Positions 11,277 through 21,670 of a DNA stretch of 64,000 nt are shown here, piece after piece. The notes beneath the pieces were generated by a model. That model did no database searches. It was not told where the DNA came from and saw only the letters and a program-made list of their open reading frames with translations. The DNA is taken from NCBI GenBank assembly GCA_003223245.1, contig QHYI01000109.1, forward strand, positions 62,001 through 126,000, in the 5' to 3' direction. The position numbers were made by a program, and so were the translations under genes. The stretch comes from Acidobacteriota bacterium (GTDB lineage: Bacteria > Acidobacteriota > Terriglobia > Acidiferrales > UBA7541). Position 1 is the stretch's first letter. Each line of letters starts with the position of its first letter.

Positions 11277-11306
11277 GGGGAGGATTCGAGAGAATCTTCC
11301 CCTTTT
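11277..11306 (+). terminator. Terminator after the coiled-coil protein gene
   Basis: GGGGAGGATT (11277-11286) pairs with AATCTTCCCC (11293-11302) with one wobble, followed directly by TTTT. Confidence 0.75.
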
Positions 11307-11441
11307 CTTGCTTGCGATGGGAATAAAATTCGCCGCCAGTACGGTTTAGGAAGTGACTGGACACGGGAGCCGGGGCTATGCGAAGCTAGCAACACGGCCC
11401 GGCAACTCAACCACGACAAAAGGACTTCTGGAGGGGGAACG

Positions 11442-11765
11442 ATGAAACTGAGACTCACAACCGCAATCGCAGCAACGCTGTTTGCGGGGACTCTTGCGTT
11501 GGCGGCAGATAGCTCCATGACCGGCTGGATTTCCGACAGCCAGTGCGGAGTGAAGGGCGCAAACGCGAAGGCCGGCGAGTGCACGACCAAGTGCGTCAAG
11601 GAACATGGCGCGAAATATGTGTTCGTGAACGACGCCGACAAGAAAGTGTACGTTGTCGATGCGCAGGACAAGGTAGCCGAGCATGCGGGCCATCACGTGA
11701 CCGTCAAGGGCACTGTGGAAGGCGACACGCTCAAGCTGGACAGCATCGAAATGGCTGGCAAGTAA
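11442..11765 (+). CDS. Small secreted protein, DUF5818-like
   Basis: The protein has 107 residues with a signal peptide (about 1-21, ending LALAA). The mature part starts SSMTGWISDSQCGVKG and contains a pair of cysteines in GECTTKC, followed by a small beta domain with VYVVDAQDKVAEHAGHHVTV, KGTVEGDTLKLDSIE. This layout resembles the acidobacterial secreted DUF5818-type proteins, of unknown function. GGAGGGGGAACG precedes the start, and a terminator follows. Confidence 0.7.
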   Translation: MKLRLTTAIAATLFAGTLALAADSSMTGWISDSQCGVKGANAKAGECTTKCVKEHGAKYVFVNDADKKVYVVDAQDKVAEHAGHHVTVKGTVEGDTLKLDSIEMAGK

Positions 11766-11790
11766 AACGCAATCACTGTTTATCTTGGCA

Positions 11791-11832
11791 AGCGGGCGGA
11801 CTGGTTATCTTTGAGTTCGCCCGTTTCGTTTT
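11791..11832 (+). terminator. Terminator before nagA
   Basis: AGCGGGCGGACT (11791-11802) pairs with AGTTCGCCCGTTT (11814-11826) with wobbles, and is followed by CGTTTTA. It separates the secreted protein gene from nagA. Confidence 0.5.
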
Positions 11833-11869
11833 ATCCCGCCCGGCATTTCCGTTACGATGTTGTACGACG

Positions 11870-13036
11870 ATGCCAACTACCCTCATCCATGCCGGGCGTG
11901 CTTTAACCCCCACCTCGGAAATCAAGGACGCAGGGATTTTGCTCCGCGACGACGTCATTGAGGCGGTCGGACCGCGGAGCGGCCTGAGCCTGCCCGCGGG
12001 CGCTGCCGAAATTGACGCCAGCGGGAAAACCGCGGTCCCCGGATTCATTGATATTCACATCCACGGCGCAGGCGGGCGCGATGTCATGGAAGCGACTACG
12101 GATGCTCTGTGCGTCGTTACCCGAAAGGTGGCCGAGTTCGGAACCACCTCGCTGCTTGCCACTACAGTTACTGCAGCTCCCGACGACACCTGCCGGGCGG
12201 CAGAAGGAATCTCGCTCTACATCACACAGCAGCACGCGGCAAAGGAATCTCGTGCTGAAGTTTTGGGCCTCCACTTTGAGGGGCCGTTCATCAGCAAAGA
12301 ACGCCGAGGCGTACATCCGGTCGAATGGATCCAGTCGCCTTCGGAGGGCTTGCTCAAACGCTTTTTGCAGGCAGCGGGGGGAAACGCGCGGCTCATCACC
12401 ATTGCCCCGGAGGTGCTTGGTGCGGCTCCGTGCATGGAAGCGGCACGCAAAGCCGGCTTGGTTGTTTCGATTGGCCATACCGATGCCAATTACGAGCAAG
12501 CGCGGTTTGCCATTGCCCACGGAGCGCGCAGCGCTACGCACACCTACAACGCCATGCGGCCGTTCACCCATCGCGATCCGGGTGTGATTGGCGCGGTGCT
12601 CACTTCACCGGAAATCAACGCGGAATTGATCGCGGACGGCGTGCACGTCGAAGAAGCTGCCATGAAGCTGCTGCTGAAGGCCAAAGGTCATGAACAGGTG
12701 ACTTTGGTGAGCGACGGGCTCTCCGCCACCGGCATGCCCGACGGCAAGTACCTGCTCGGCGGTTTCGAAGTGACCGTGACCAATGGCGTCTGCCGCAATG
12801 CCGCAGGAATTCTTGCCGGCAGCACGCTCACGCTCGACCGCGCGCTACGGAACATCGTGAACCTCGGCGTTCCCTCAGCGGATGCTGTGCGCATGCTGAC
12901 ACTCAACCCCGCGACGCTGCTGGGAATCGAGTTCAAGAAAGGATCCTTGCGGGTTGGCGCGGATGCCGACGTGTTGCTGCTCGATGAGTCGTTGCACGTG
13001 ACCGAGGTCTGGGCGCGGGGCCGTCCGGTCCATTAA
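11870..13036 (+). CDS. nagA: N-acetylglucosamine-6-phosphate deacetylase
   Basis: NagA removes acetate from GlcNAc-6-phosphate during amino-sugar and cell-wall recycling. The protein has 388 residues from the ATG at 11870, and the amidohydrolase barrel signatures are complete: DIHIHGAGG (His63, His65), HFEGPFISKERRGVHP (Glu137 as metal ligand), GHTDANYEQ (His203), ATHTYNAMRPFTHRDPG (His224) and the catalytic Asp282 in LVSDGLSATG. The end NPATLLGIEFKKGSLRVGAD is characteristic. No sugar transporter or glucosamine deaminase gene is adjacent. The frame is open further upstream but that part lacks family features. Confidence 0.94.
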   Translation: MPTTLIHAGRALTPTSEIKDAGILLRDDVIEAVGPRSGLSLPAGAAEIDASGKTAVPGFIDIHIHGAGGRDVMEATTDALCVVTRKVAEFGTTSLLATTVTAAPDDTCRAAEGISLYITQQHAAKESRAEVLGLHFEGPFISKERRGVHPVEWIQSPSEGLLKRFLQAAGGNARLITIAPEVLGAAPCMEAARKAGLVVSIGHTDANYEQARFAIAHGARSATHTYNAMRPFTHRDPGVIGAVLTSPEINAELIADGVHVEEAAMKLLLKAKGHEQVTLVSDGLSATGMPDGKYLLGGFEVTVTNGVCRNAAGILAGSTLTLDRALRNIVNLGVPSADAVRMLTLNPATLLGIEFKKGSLRVGADADVLLLDESLHVTEVWARGRPVH

Positions 13037-13063
13037 TTAAGCCACCCGAGAATCTGCTGCGGA

Positions 13064-13318
13064 TTACGGATTCAACGGAATATTCAATTCCTCAGCGAGT
13101 TCTTCGGGATCGAACGGGCTGCAGGCAAAATAGCGCCCGGCAACTTCGAGCGTCGGCACTTTGCGCAAGCCATTGTTTGCCTTGAGAACGATTTCTTCGG
13201 CGGCTTCGTCTTCTTCAATGTTGACTTCGCGGTAGGTGACGCCTCGCTCCCGCAGGAAAGCCTTGGTATAGCGGCAATCCGGGCACCAAGCCGTCGTGTA
13301 GATGGTGATCGGTTCCAT
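13064..13318 (-). CDS. Glutaredoxin-like thiol-disulfide protein
   Basis: This is an 84-residue thioredoxin-fold protein starting MEPITIYTTAWCPDC, with the active-site pair Cys12 and Cys15 and the cis-proline segment KVPTLEV. An alternative start five codons upstream at 13333 exists. It is probably a cytoplasmic glutaredoxin or mycoredoxin-like reductase. The gene follows atpC by about 80 bases on the same strand, so it may be the last gene of the ATP synthase transcript. Confidence 0.85.
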   Translation of the reverse strand: MEPITIYTTAWCPDCRYTKAFLRERGVTYREVNIEEDEAAEEIVLKANNGLRKVPTLEVAGRYFACSPFDPEELAEELNIPLNP

Positions 13319-13398
13319 TGGTTCTATCCACAATCAGGTTAGATGAACGGTCAGGGCTTCAGGTCACCAAAGCGCGACGGCTCCGTGAAGGTAAGCCT

Positions 13399-13827
13399 TT
13401 AGTGAGAATTCGCCGGCACGCTGCGATATTTGCGCGCCACTTGAATGCGAATAAGGGCACGCTGCAGAGCCACACCGGCGCGGTCCCAATCAATATTGGG
13501 GTCGCCAGCAGCAAGCCGCTTTTGAGCGCGGGCTTTTGCGGCTTCGGCGCGCTCTAGATCGATTTCGGCGGCCAGTTCCGCGGTTTCCGCGAGAACGGTC
13601 ACGCGGTCGGGCAGAACTTCAGCAAAGCCACGAATCACCGAGAGCTCCGTCTGTCCCGTGCCCCGAAAGGTCAATTCGCCGATACCAAGTTCGGTCATCA
13701 ATGGCGCGTGTCCTGGCAAGATCCCGAGGTAGCCATTCGCGCCCGGCAAAGTTACTTCCCGGGCGCCGGTCCGCACCAACTGCCGCGTCGGCGTGACGAT
13801 GATGAGTTCCATGGATTCGGGAAGCAT
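13399..13827 (-). CDS. atpC: ATP synthase F1 epsilon subunit
   Basis: The 142-residue protein starts MLPESMELIIVTPTRQLV and has the beta-sandwich signature PGANGYLGILPGHAPLMTEL, followed by a helical C-terminal domain (about 85-135). Epsilon sits in the rotor stalk and its C-terminal helices can inhibit ATP hydrolysis. A start at the second Met (13812) is possible. It lies six bases after atpD. Confidence 0.94.
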   Translation of the reverse strand: MLPESMELIIVTPTRQLVRTGAREVTLPGANGYLGILPGHAPLMTELGIGELTFRGTGQTELSVIRGFAEVLPDRVTVLAETAELAAEIDLERAEAAKARAQKRLAAGDPNIDWDRAGVALQRALIRIQVARKYRSVPANSH

Positions 13828-13833
13828 TTATCC

Positions 13834-15324
<1,491 letters not shown>

Positions 15325-15335
15325 TCACCCGTCAC

Positions 15336-16208
15336 TCATACGGTAGTCGATGCACCGCTCACAATTTCAATAATCTCTTTGGTAATGGCTGCCTGGCGGA
15401 CTTTGTTCATGTGCAGCGTCAACGTCTCGATCACGTCGCCCGCGTTTGTCGTCGCCGATTCCATCGCGGTCATGCGCGCCGCGTGTTCTGCCGCCGAGGA
15501 TTCCAGCATGGCGCGCTGTACCTGCGATTCGACGTAGCGCGGCAAAAGCCTGTCGAGCAGTTGTTCTTCCGTTTGCTCGTAAATGTAGTCCACGTGAGCG
15601 CTCGATGGCTCTTCGGAGCCTTCCCTTACCCGCGCGGGATCCACCGGCAGAAGTTTTTCTACTGTTAGGTTCGCGGACATCACCGTCTTGAACTCGCTGA
15701 AAATGACGTACACGGAATCGACCTGGCCCTGGGAGTACAAATCGCTTACCAGATTCGAAATTTCGCGCACCGTCGCAAATTCCACGCGCGACAGCACGTT
15801 AATGTATTCCGCGATGAGGTTGAACCCGGCTTTTCTCAAAGCATCGCGTCCCTTTTTTCCGAGGGGAATGATCGAGAGTTCCCGGCCCTTGTTGGCGCGG
15901 AAGAATTCGTTCGCCCTGCGCAGCAGGTTGGTATTGAACGCTCCTGCCAGTCCGCGCTCTCCGGTCAGTACCAAGGCGAGAACTTTCTCTTCCGGCCGAC
16001 GCGCCAGCAGCGGATGATGCGGCTCCGCGATCCGGCTGATTGTCGAGCGCAGCACGCGCATCAGTTCTTTGGCGTAGGGCCGCGCCGCCAGCGCTGCTTC
16101 CTGCGCGCGCCGCAGCCGCGCCGCCGCCACAAACTTCATGGCGCGGGTAATCTGCTGGGTGTTTTTTACCGAGCGGATGTGTCGCCGGAAATCGAGAAGT
16201 GTAGGCAT
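15336..16208 (-). CDS. atpG: ATP synthase F1 gamma subunit
   Basis: Gamma forms the central rotating shaft. The 290-residue protein begins MPTLLDFRRHIRSVKNTQQI and ends with the conserved helix KVRQAAITKEIIEIVSGASTT, and also contains LTGERGLAGAFNTNLLR. Length is normal. It lies 22 bases after atpA. Confidence 0.96.
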   Translation of the reverse strand: MPTLLDFRRHIRSVKNTQQITRAMKFVAAARLRRAQEAALAARPYAKELMRVLRSTISRIAEPHHPLLARRPEEKVLALVLTGERGLAGAFNTNLLRRANEFFRANKGRELSIIPLGKKGRDALRKAGFNLIAEYINVLSRVEFATVREISNLVSDLYSQGQVDSVYVIFSEFKTVMSANLTVEKLLPVDPARVREGSEEPSSAHVDYIYEQTEEQLLDRLLPRYVESQVQRAMLESSAAEHAARMTAMESATTNAGDVIETLTLHMNKVRQAAITKEIIEIVSGASTTV

Positions 16209-16230
16209 GGCAGCTGGTCAGTCAAAATCC

Positions 16231-17766
16231 TTAATTCGCGGCGACGGCAGAGGCCACCGTGAAGCGCTCCTTGAACGCGTCCACGGCTTTCTTGATTTCC
16301 GCTTTGATGCCGTCGTCAAGCGCTTTTTTCGTGGCGATATTCTTCAGCAGGGAAGGATAATTCGTCTCTGCGAACTGCAAAAACTCGCGTTCGAATCGCC
16401 GCACTTCCGGCACGGGCAAGGTGTCGAGCGCGCCGCTGGTTCCCACCTGGATGATCAGCACCTGTTTCTCGGCCGGGAGCGGCACGAATTGATCCTGCTT
16501 CAGAATTTCCGTCAGCCGTTGCCCGCGCGCCAGCTGCCCCTGGGTCACCTTGTCCAATTGGTCGGCGCCAAACTGCGCGAACGCCGCCAGATCGCGATAC
16601 TGCGCCATGTCCAGCCGCAGCGAACCCGCCACTTGGCGCATGGCTTTGATCTGCGCGTTGCCGCCCACGCGGCTCACGCTGATGCCCACGTTGATCGCGG
16701 GGCGAATGCCGGCGTTGAAAAGATCCGCCTCCAGGTAAATCTGCCCGTCGGTAATCGAGATCACGTTTGTGGGAATGTACGCGGAGACGTCGCCGGCCTG
16801 CGTTTCAATTACCGGCAATGCCGTCAACGAGCCCCCGCCCAGCTTGTCGCTCAATTTTGCGGCGCGCTCCAGCAAGCGCGAGTGCAGGTAGAACACGTCC
16901 CCGGGAAACGCTTCGCGTCCCGGAGGCCGCCGCAGCAACAAGGAAATTTCGCGATAAGCCTGGGCATGCTTCGAAAGGTCGTCGTAAAACGCCACCGCGT
17001 GCCGCTTGTTGTCGCGAAAATATTCGCCCATAGCGCATGCGGCGTACGGCGCGATGTATTGCAGGGAAGCCGGTTCAGCAGCCGAGGAGGCCACCACAAC
17101 CGTGTAGTCCATCGCGCCTGCATCGGACAGGATCTTCACCACTTGCGCGATGGTCGAGCGTTTCTGCCCAATCCCGCAGTAGATGCAAATGACGTCGCCG
17201 CCCTTTTGATTGATAATGGTGTCGAGGATAACCGCGGTTTTCCCGGTCTGGCGGTCTCCAATAATCAGCTCGCGCTGGCCCCGCCCGATGGGAATCATGC
17301 TGTCTATCGCTTTGATCCCCGTTTGCAACGGCTCGCGCACCGGTTGACGATCGATCACGCCAGGTGCAAGGCGCTCCAGCGCATTGCGCAGCTTGGTGAC
17401 AATCGGACCTTTGCCGTCCAGGGGCTGCCCCAGCGGATTCACGACTCGTCCCACGAGCGCGTCGCCCACGGGCACAGACATAATGGCGTTCGTGCGCTTT
17501 ACGACGTCGCCTTCTTTCAGCTCCGTCGTCTCGCCGAGCAGCACGACGCCGACTTGTTCTTCCTCGAGGTTCAACGCGATTCCGTAAACGTCATGCGGAA
17601 ACGCCAGCATCTCGCCGGCCATCACTTTTTCCAGGCCATGCACGCGGGCAATGCCATCGCCGACGCTGATAATCGCGCCCACCTCGTCGACCGCAACGGC
17701 TTGTTCGTAGTTTTCAATCTGCTCACGCAGAATCTTGCTAATCTCATCTGCCTTGATGTTTGCCAT
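16231..17766 (-). CDS. atpA: ATP synthase F1 alpha subunit
   Basis: Alpha is the non-catalytic nucleotide-binding subunit of F1. The protein has 511 residues from the ATG at 17766 ([20 protein letters not shown]). The Walker A loop is GDRQTGKT at 170-177, with [17 protein letters not shown] and the signature [21 protein letters not shown] codon seven residues upstream is in frame but less likely. The spacing to atpH is 68 bases. Confidence 0.97.
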   Translation of the reverse strand: MANIKADEISKILREQIENYEQAVAVDEVGAIISVGDGIARVHGLEKVMAGEMLAFPHDVYGIALNLEEEQVGVVLLGETTELKEGDVVKRTNAIMSVPVGDALVGRVVNPLGQPLDGKGPIVTKLRNALERLAPGVIDRQPVREPLQTGIKAIDSMIPIGRGQRELIIGDRQTGKTAVILDTIINQKGGDVICIYCGIGQKRSTIAQVVKILSDAGAMDYTVVVASSAAEPASLQYIAPYAACAMGEYFRDNKRHAVAFYDDLSKHAQAYREISLLLRRPPGREAFPGDVFYLHSRLLERAAKLSDKLGGGSLTALPVIETQAGDVSAYIPTNVISITDGQIYLEADLFNAGIRPAINVGISVSRVGGNAQIKAMRQVAGSLRLDMAQYRDLAAFAQFGADQLDKVTQGQLARGQRLTEILKQDQFVPLPAEKQVLIIQVGTSGALDTLPVPEVRRFEREFLQFAETNYPSLLKNIATKKALDDGIKAEIKKAVDAFKERFTVASAVAAN

Positions 17767-17834
17767 GCCTGCTCCGTCGCTTCCCAACCCTTTCTCGCCA
17801 CTCGGTGGCCGAAACTCTAATCCCTAAATCCTTT

Positions 17835-18371
17835 TTACTCGGCCGCAAGCCGGGCGCGCATCTCGTTGAGCCGGCTCCGCAACGAACCATCGTAAATCGT
17901 ATCTCCGATGCGCACCACCGCGCCGCCCAGCAGCGCCGGATCGAGTGAATACTTCGGCTCGATCTTTTTCCCGGTGAGCCGCGCCAGCGTCAAGGCCAGG
18001 TCCTTCTTCTGTGCAGCGGTTAATTCCACGGCCGAAGAAATCTCCGCTTCCGCCACGCCTTGGCGCTCGCGCAACACCTGTTGAAACGCCGAGATAATTT
18101 CAGGAATCCGTTGCGTGCGCCGGTGATCTGCAATCACAAACAAGAAGTTCCGGATAATCTTGCTCGCGCCGATGCGCGCCGCAATCTTTTCAATGACTGC
18201 GTGCTTTGCTTCAAGGCTGACGGCCGGGCTTGCTAAAAACGTGCGCAACTCCGCCGATTGTGCGTAAGCTGCGCCAAAACTTTCCAATTGCTTCCCCGCG
18301 GGTTCCGCCGCGCCCTGCTCGAGCGCGATGTCCGCCAGAGCGTTTGCGTATTGCAGGCTCGCGGATTTCAA
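17835..18371 (-). CDS. atpH: ATP synthase delta subunit
   Basis: Delta (OSCP-like) joins the stator stalk to the top of F1. The 178-residue protein starts MKSASLQYANALADIALEQG and has the conserved C-terminal part KYSLDPALLGGAVVRIGDTI followed by YDGSLRSRLNEMRARL. Its start overlaps the atpF stop by four bases, a sign of translational coupling. Confidence 0.94.
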   Translation of the reverse strand: MKSASLQYANALADIALEQGAAEPAGKQLESFGAAYAQSAELRTFLASPAVSLEAKHAVIEKIAARIGASKIIRNFLFVIADHRRTQRIPEIISAFQQVLRERQGVAEAEISSAVELTAAQKKDLALTLARLTGKKIEPKYSLDPALLGGAVVRIGDTIYDGSLRSRLNEMRARLAAE

Positions 18372-18952
18372 TTCGGCATCCCTTCCAGGCTCTTCACAAA
18401 GTTGCCGATAAGCCCCGCCTGCGCCTGCGCGGTAAGCTGCTTCGCCAGCAGCGATTCCGCGCCTTCCACCGCCAATTTCGCTGCCAAGGCCTTCAACTCC
18501 AGCCGCGACGCGCGCTCAGCGGCCTCGATTTCTGCATTCGCTGCCGCGGCGATTTTTTCCAGGTCAGACCGCGTCGCGATTCGAATGCGCGTGACTTCCG
18601 CGGCGGCTTCCTGCTCCGCCAACGCCCGCAATTCGGCGACTTCTTTTTCCAAATTCGCGAGTTTCATCTCTGCTTCGCGCAATTGCGCGGCGGCGGCCGC
18701 TTTTGCGTTTCCCGCTTTTGTGATCGCGCAGCTGATGGCCTCCGCGCGCCCACGGAACCATCCCGGCGCTTTCTTCAGGCACAACCACAAAAGCGCGCCT
18801 GCCCAGATCGCGAAGTTCATCCACTTGAAAATTTCCTCGGCGGGACCGGCGCTTGCCGCGCCGCCTTGTTCTGCCCCGTGCGCGGTCAAAGTTAAGAAAA
18901 GCGCCGCAGTCACGGCGCCGGAGAGGGCCAGGATGTAGCGCTTTCCTTTCAT
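18368..18952 (-). CDS. atpF: ATP synthase Fo b subunit
   Basis: This 194-residue stator protein has an unusual N-terminus: a signal-peptide-like segment (about 6-25, ending TAHGAEQ) before the usual membrane helix (about 43-60, WMNFAIWAGALLWLCLKKAP). A long Ala/Glu/Lys-rich helix follows, typical of the dimerising b stalk. It overlaps the b' gene by four bases (ATGA at 18949-18952) and the delta gene by four. The extra hydrophobic N-terminal segment may be cleaved or form a second membrane span. Confidence 0.9.
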   Translation of the reverse strand: MKGKRYILALSGAVTAALFLTLTAHGAEQGGAASAGPAEEIFKWMNFAIWAGALLWLCLKKAPGWFRGRAEAISCAITKAGNAKAAAAAQLREAEMKLANLEKEVAELRALAEQEAAAEVTRIRIATRSDLEKIAAAANAEIEAAERASRLELKALAAKLAVEGAESLLAKQLTAQAQAGLIGNFVKSLEGMPN

Positions 18953-19425
18953 CGAGCCTCCCTCGCGGGAGTGCCTGGACGTGGCGGCGTAGGCAAGAGG
19001 CGCCGCGCAATTTCCGCAGAGAGCTGCGCTACCGAGGCTTCCACTTCCCGCCGCGCGGCAGTGAACTCCTTGGCCACGCGCTGTTTTGCCGCGACGACTT
19101 CCTCAGAAGCTTTGGTTCGCGCGTCCTTCAACTGCGCCGCGCGCTCGTCGAGCAGTTTCTTTCGCGCGGCTTCTTGCTCCGCGTAGACTTTGCCGCGCGC
19201 CTGCTTTAGCGCTTGCTGGTATTGCGTGACCTTTTCGGCAGCGGCCGCTTGTGCGGCCTCGGCGGCCTTCTGCGCTCCCGCGGTGCGCGCCTCGCGCTCA
19301 ACCATTACTCGCAGCAACGGTTGGAAGAAAAGCGGCCGTAAGATGAAGTAAAAAAGCAGGATAATCAGGACCGTGGGCGCAGCCCCAAGGAACAGTTCGC
19401 CAAGTTGGTGACCGATGGAAGGCAT
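18949..19425 (-). CDS. ATP synthase Fo b' subunit (second b-type)
   Basis: The protein has 158 residues from the ATG at 19425. A membrane helix (about 13-33, APTVLIILLFYFILRPLFFQ) precedes a long alpha-helical stalk rich in Ala, Glu, Lys and Arg. It is the first gene of the run, so the stalk is probably a b/b' heterodimer. The frame is open upstream to 19533, but the extra residues are not hydrophobic and cross the likely leader, so I keep the later start. Genes for subunits a and c are not in this window. Confidence 0.88.
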   Translation of the reverse strand: MPSIGHQLGELFLGAAPTVLIILLFYFILRPLFFQPLLRVMVEREARTAGAQKAAEAAQAAAAEKVTQYQQALKQARGKVYAEQEAARKKLLDERAAQLKDARTKASEEVVAAKQRVAKEFTAARREVEASVAQLSAEIARRLLPTPPRPGTPAREAR

Positions 19426-19553
19426 CGAGTTGTTGCGCCTAAATTTCCGTCGCCTCTGACCCAGATCCGCGCGGGGCAGATAGGTTGGCCGCCGCACACT
19501 GCCCCACCCCGAGGAGCGCACAGTGGGCTTCAAGCCGCCGCTTCAAAACGTAC

Positions 19554-19582
19554 TTTATAGCATCGGTCGCGCCTCCCGTCAA
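19554..19582 (-). promoter_or_regulatory. Promoter of the ATP synthase gene run
   Basis: On the minus strand TTGACG (19582-19577) and TATAAA (19559-19554) are separated by exactly 17 bases, which is near consensus for the housekeeping sigma factor. The predicted transcript would start near 19547 and carry a leader of about 120 bases before the b' start codon. Confidence 0.65.
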
Positions 19583-19648
19583 CGCGACCGCTGGGTGCTC
19601 TGGGGGCTACCCCTGGGTGCTATACTCTACTGGTTTTGCGGTAGGGTC

Positions 19649-19864
19649 ATGTCTCTCTCCCATCGCCCAGTTGTTCTCCTCGGCGCCCTCATCACTGCGG
19701 GTCTTTTCCTGTTCCTCGCCTTACAAGTCGTTGCTCTGATGCTTCCCTTCGTTTTGTCTGGTCCCTACAAATGGATCTTGGTGCCACTCGCTATTGTCTT
19801 GATCGCTCTTGCTGGTTTCCTGCGCGTCCGGAAAAGGCCAAAGGAATCCTTACAGCTTCACTGA
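19649..19864 (+). CDS. Possible small two-helix membrane protein
   Basis: The 71-residue frame from the ATG at 19649 encodes two hydrophobic segments (about 8-33 and 40-60) and a basic tail (RVRKRPKESLQLH), a plausible small inner-membrane protein. GTAGGG precedes the start. It is divergent from the ATP synthase run, where small genes such as atpI can occur, but I see no AtpI signature. Its last 74 bases overlap the converging gene ending at 19791, which lowers confidence. Confidence 0.35.
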   Translation: MSLSHRPVVLLGALITAGLFLFLALQVVALMLPFVLSGPYKWILVPLAIVLIALAGFLRVRKRPKESLQLH

Positions 19865-20678
19865 CCGTCCCGCTGACGGTTTCCTTAGAAGTGTGATGTC
19901 CAATCAGACGGTTGACCCAGCAGGAAGCTAGTCTGTATTTCACAGCTGCGTTGCCAGGCATGTCGCAGGAAGCGACTTCGGCAAGAATGTCGTACACGTA
20001 GTGCACATCCAGCGGACGGTTATTTGGTCCGCTGCTCTCGATATGCAGGTTTTCGTACAATTCCCGCCCGTCCGGAGAAAGCTCGAAGGTGCGGCTCATC
20101 TTGCCACCGCGCGGGCTCTTCTCATCGGTCACCAGTCGGTTGCCGTCCCATTTCGCGGCGATCTCCTGGTAATTGTCGTTCCTGGATTTTTGCAGCTTGC
20201 GCCCGTCGGTCATGAACGCGCGCTTGCGGTCGCGGTCATCCATCAAATCCACTTCCGCGCCGGTCATCGAGAAGGTCATCGTAGTTGGCGGCCTCGGCAG
20301 TTCGTGCATTTTCTGCCGTTCTTGCTCGCTTTCCCCGCCGCCCATGCCGCCGCGACGCCCGCCGTATCCTCCGCCTCCCGGCCAACCGCCCGGACGTCTC
20401 CCGCCGTAGCCCCCGCCGCCATTCGAACCGCGCGATTCTTCCATCCGTTTCTCGGGATCATCGCTTTCGTCGCGGTTCAGCTTCCATGCGCCCAGGATGC
20501 TCTGCCGCGGGGGAGACAGCGGCGGCGCTTCCTGCGCCTTGGCCGCCGGCGCAGTCCCGGGCGGCGCGGTTACCGGCCCCGCCGGCGCTTGCGCCGAAGC
20601 TTTTCCGCAAAACGTCACGGTCAGAAAACTCCCAAAAACCACAAAAGCGAATGCCACGATTGTTCGTGCGATTTTCAT
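19791..20678 (-). CDS. Secreted Gly-rich protein of unknown function
   Basis: The protein has 295 residues from the ATG at 20678, with GGGGGAAGG just before it. A signal peptide (about 1-29, ending SAQA) is followed by a Pro/Ala-rich linker and the motif SILGAWKLNRDESDDPEKRM, then a Gly/Arg-rich repeat region (GGGGYGGRRPGGWPGGGGYG). A folded C-terminal domain follows (PTTMTFSMTGAEVDLMDDRD through ELSPDGRELYENLHIES). I know this only as a recurrent acidobacterial secreted type. The last 60 residues after VHYVYDILAE look unlike the rest and could follow a frameshift. Confidence 0.65.
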   Translation of the reverse strand: MKIARTIVAFAFVVFGSFLTVTFCGKASAQAPAGPVTAPPGTAPAAKAQEAPPLSPPRQSILGAWKLNRDESDDPEKRMEESRGSNGGGGYGGRRPGGWPGGGGYGGRRGGMGGGESEQERQKMHELPRPPTTMTFSMTGAEVDLMDDRDRKRAFMTDGRKLQKSRNDNYQEIAAKWDGNRLVTDEKSPRGGKMSRTFELSPDGRELYENLHIESSGPNNRPLDVHYVYDILAEVASCDMPGNAAVKYRLASCWVNRLIGHHTSKETVSGTVSEAVRIPLAFSGRAGNQQERSRQ

Positions 20679-20755
20679 GCCTTCCCCCGATAGCGACACA
20701 CCCCCAATTCCAGTTCCCACCTTACCGGGAAATAGTTCCCAATGGATTGGGCGCT

Positions 20756-21517
20756 TCAATCATTCGTTAGTACCTCCTCAAGCTCCGTGATTCGCGGCAG
20801 CAGTGCGAGCGCGCCCAGCTCGCCGAATCGCGCGGCCCGTTCACCGTAGCGGTGCTCGTCGCGCGCCAGAATCGCCAAGAAGGGAACCCCCGCTTCCCGC
20901 GCCGCTAGTGCGTCATCAATGTTATCGCCGACGTACAGCGCCGTCCTCGGATCGCGCGCGCCAAGAATCATCTGCAATCCGTCCGGATGCGGCTTTTTTC
21001 GCGCGTCGTCCATCGTGATGATGGTCCGAAAGTATTTCGTGGCGGGCCAGCGTTCGAACGTGTACGAGAACTCTTGCCGCGTGCGCCCGGTGAACAAGTT
21101 CAGCTCGTATCGCTGCGCCCACTTCTCGATTTGCCGCGCGCTCACCAGAATCTTCTCGTTGCGAACGTTTCCCGGCTTTCCGTCGCTGCCCCAATAAAAT
21201 TTCTCGAACGCAACGCGCGCCTCTTCGTAGGAAAGCGGTTTTCCGAGCGCCGTGACCCAGGCCGCCACCATGCTCCAGTCGTCATTGAACCCCGGTTTGC
21301 TCTTCCATTGGTGCAGCTCAGCGTACGTCACGCGCTTTCCGGTCAGGTAGTGCACGGTGTCGAGCGCCGACCGCCAATAGGTGCCGCGCACATCCACCAG
21401 CACGCCATCTACGTCAAAAATCAGGATTTTCGGCCGCGTTGGAAGCGCCTTGCGCAATGCCCGCCTTTTGCTCTCTTGCGAGGTCGGCTTCCGCGTCGGG
21501 GAAGATTTTTTCGGCAC
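20756..21517 (-). CDS. HAD-superfamily phosphatase
   Basis: This is a 253-residue haloacid dehalogenase-fold hydrolase. Motif I is IFDVDGVLVD with the nucleophile Asp and the acid Asp two residues on. Motif II is LFTGRT, motif III the lysine in KKPHPDG, and motif IV YVGDNIDDALAA. The cap between motifs I and II includes QWKSKPGFNDDW, which resembles the HAD-IA subgroup often linked to histidine or cobalamin genes. The substrate is unknown. The first 28 residues are Lys/Ser-rich and may be an extension. The secreted Gly-rich gene follows 77 bases downstream. Confidence 0.85.
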   Translation of the reverse strand: MPKKSSPTRKPTSQESKRRALRKALPTRPKILIFDVDGVLVDVRGTYWRSALDTVHYLTGKRVTYAELHQWKSKPGFNDDWSMVAAWVTALGKPLSYEEARVAFEKFYWGSDGKPGNVRNEKILVSARQIEKWAQRYELNLFTGRTRQEFSYTFERWPATKYFRTIITMDDARKKPHPDGLQMILGARDPRTALYVGDNIDDALAAREAGVPFLAILARDEHRYGERAARFGELGALALLPRITELEEVLTND

Positions 21518-21670
21518 GTTTCCTTATTCCTTCGAATGGCACTCAGGTAAACAGAAAGTCTCCGCGCTCGAGAACTCCGCGTCAAGCCAGCTGTCCCGCC
21601 TCCGGAGCAACGTTGCTGGCCAATCCGGCGCGTTGCTACACTCTAGGGACGCGCAACAAGGACGCCACGC

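Noticed and set aside
16138-17820. A long 560-residue plus-strand open frame opposite atpA
   Set aside because: It is the reverse of a well-supported ATP synthase gene and has no family-like features.
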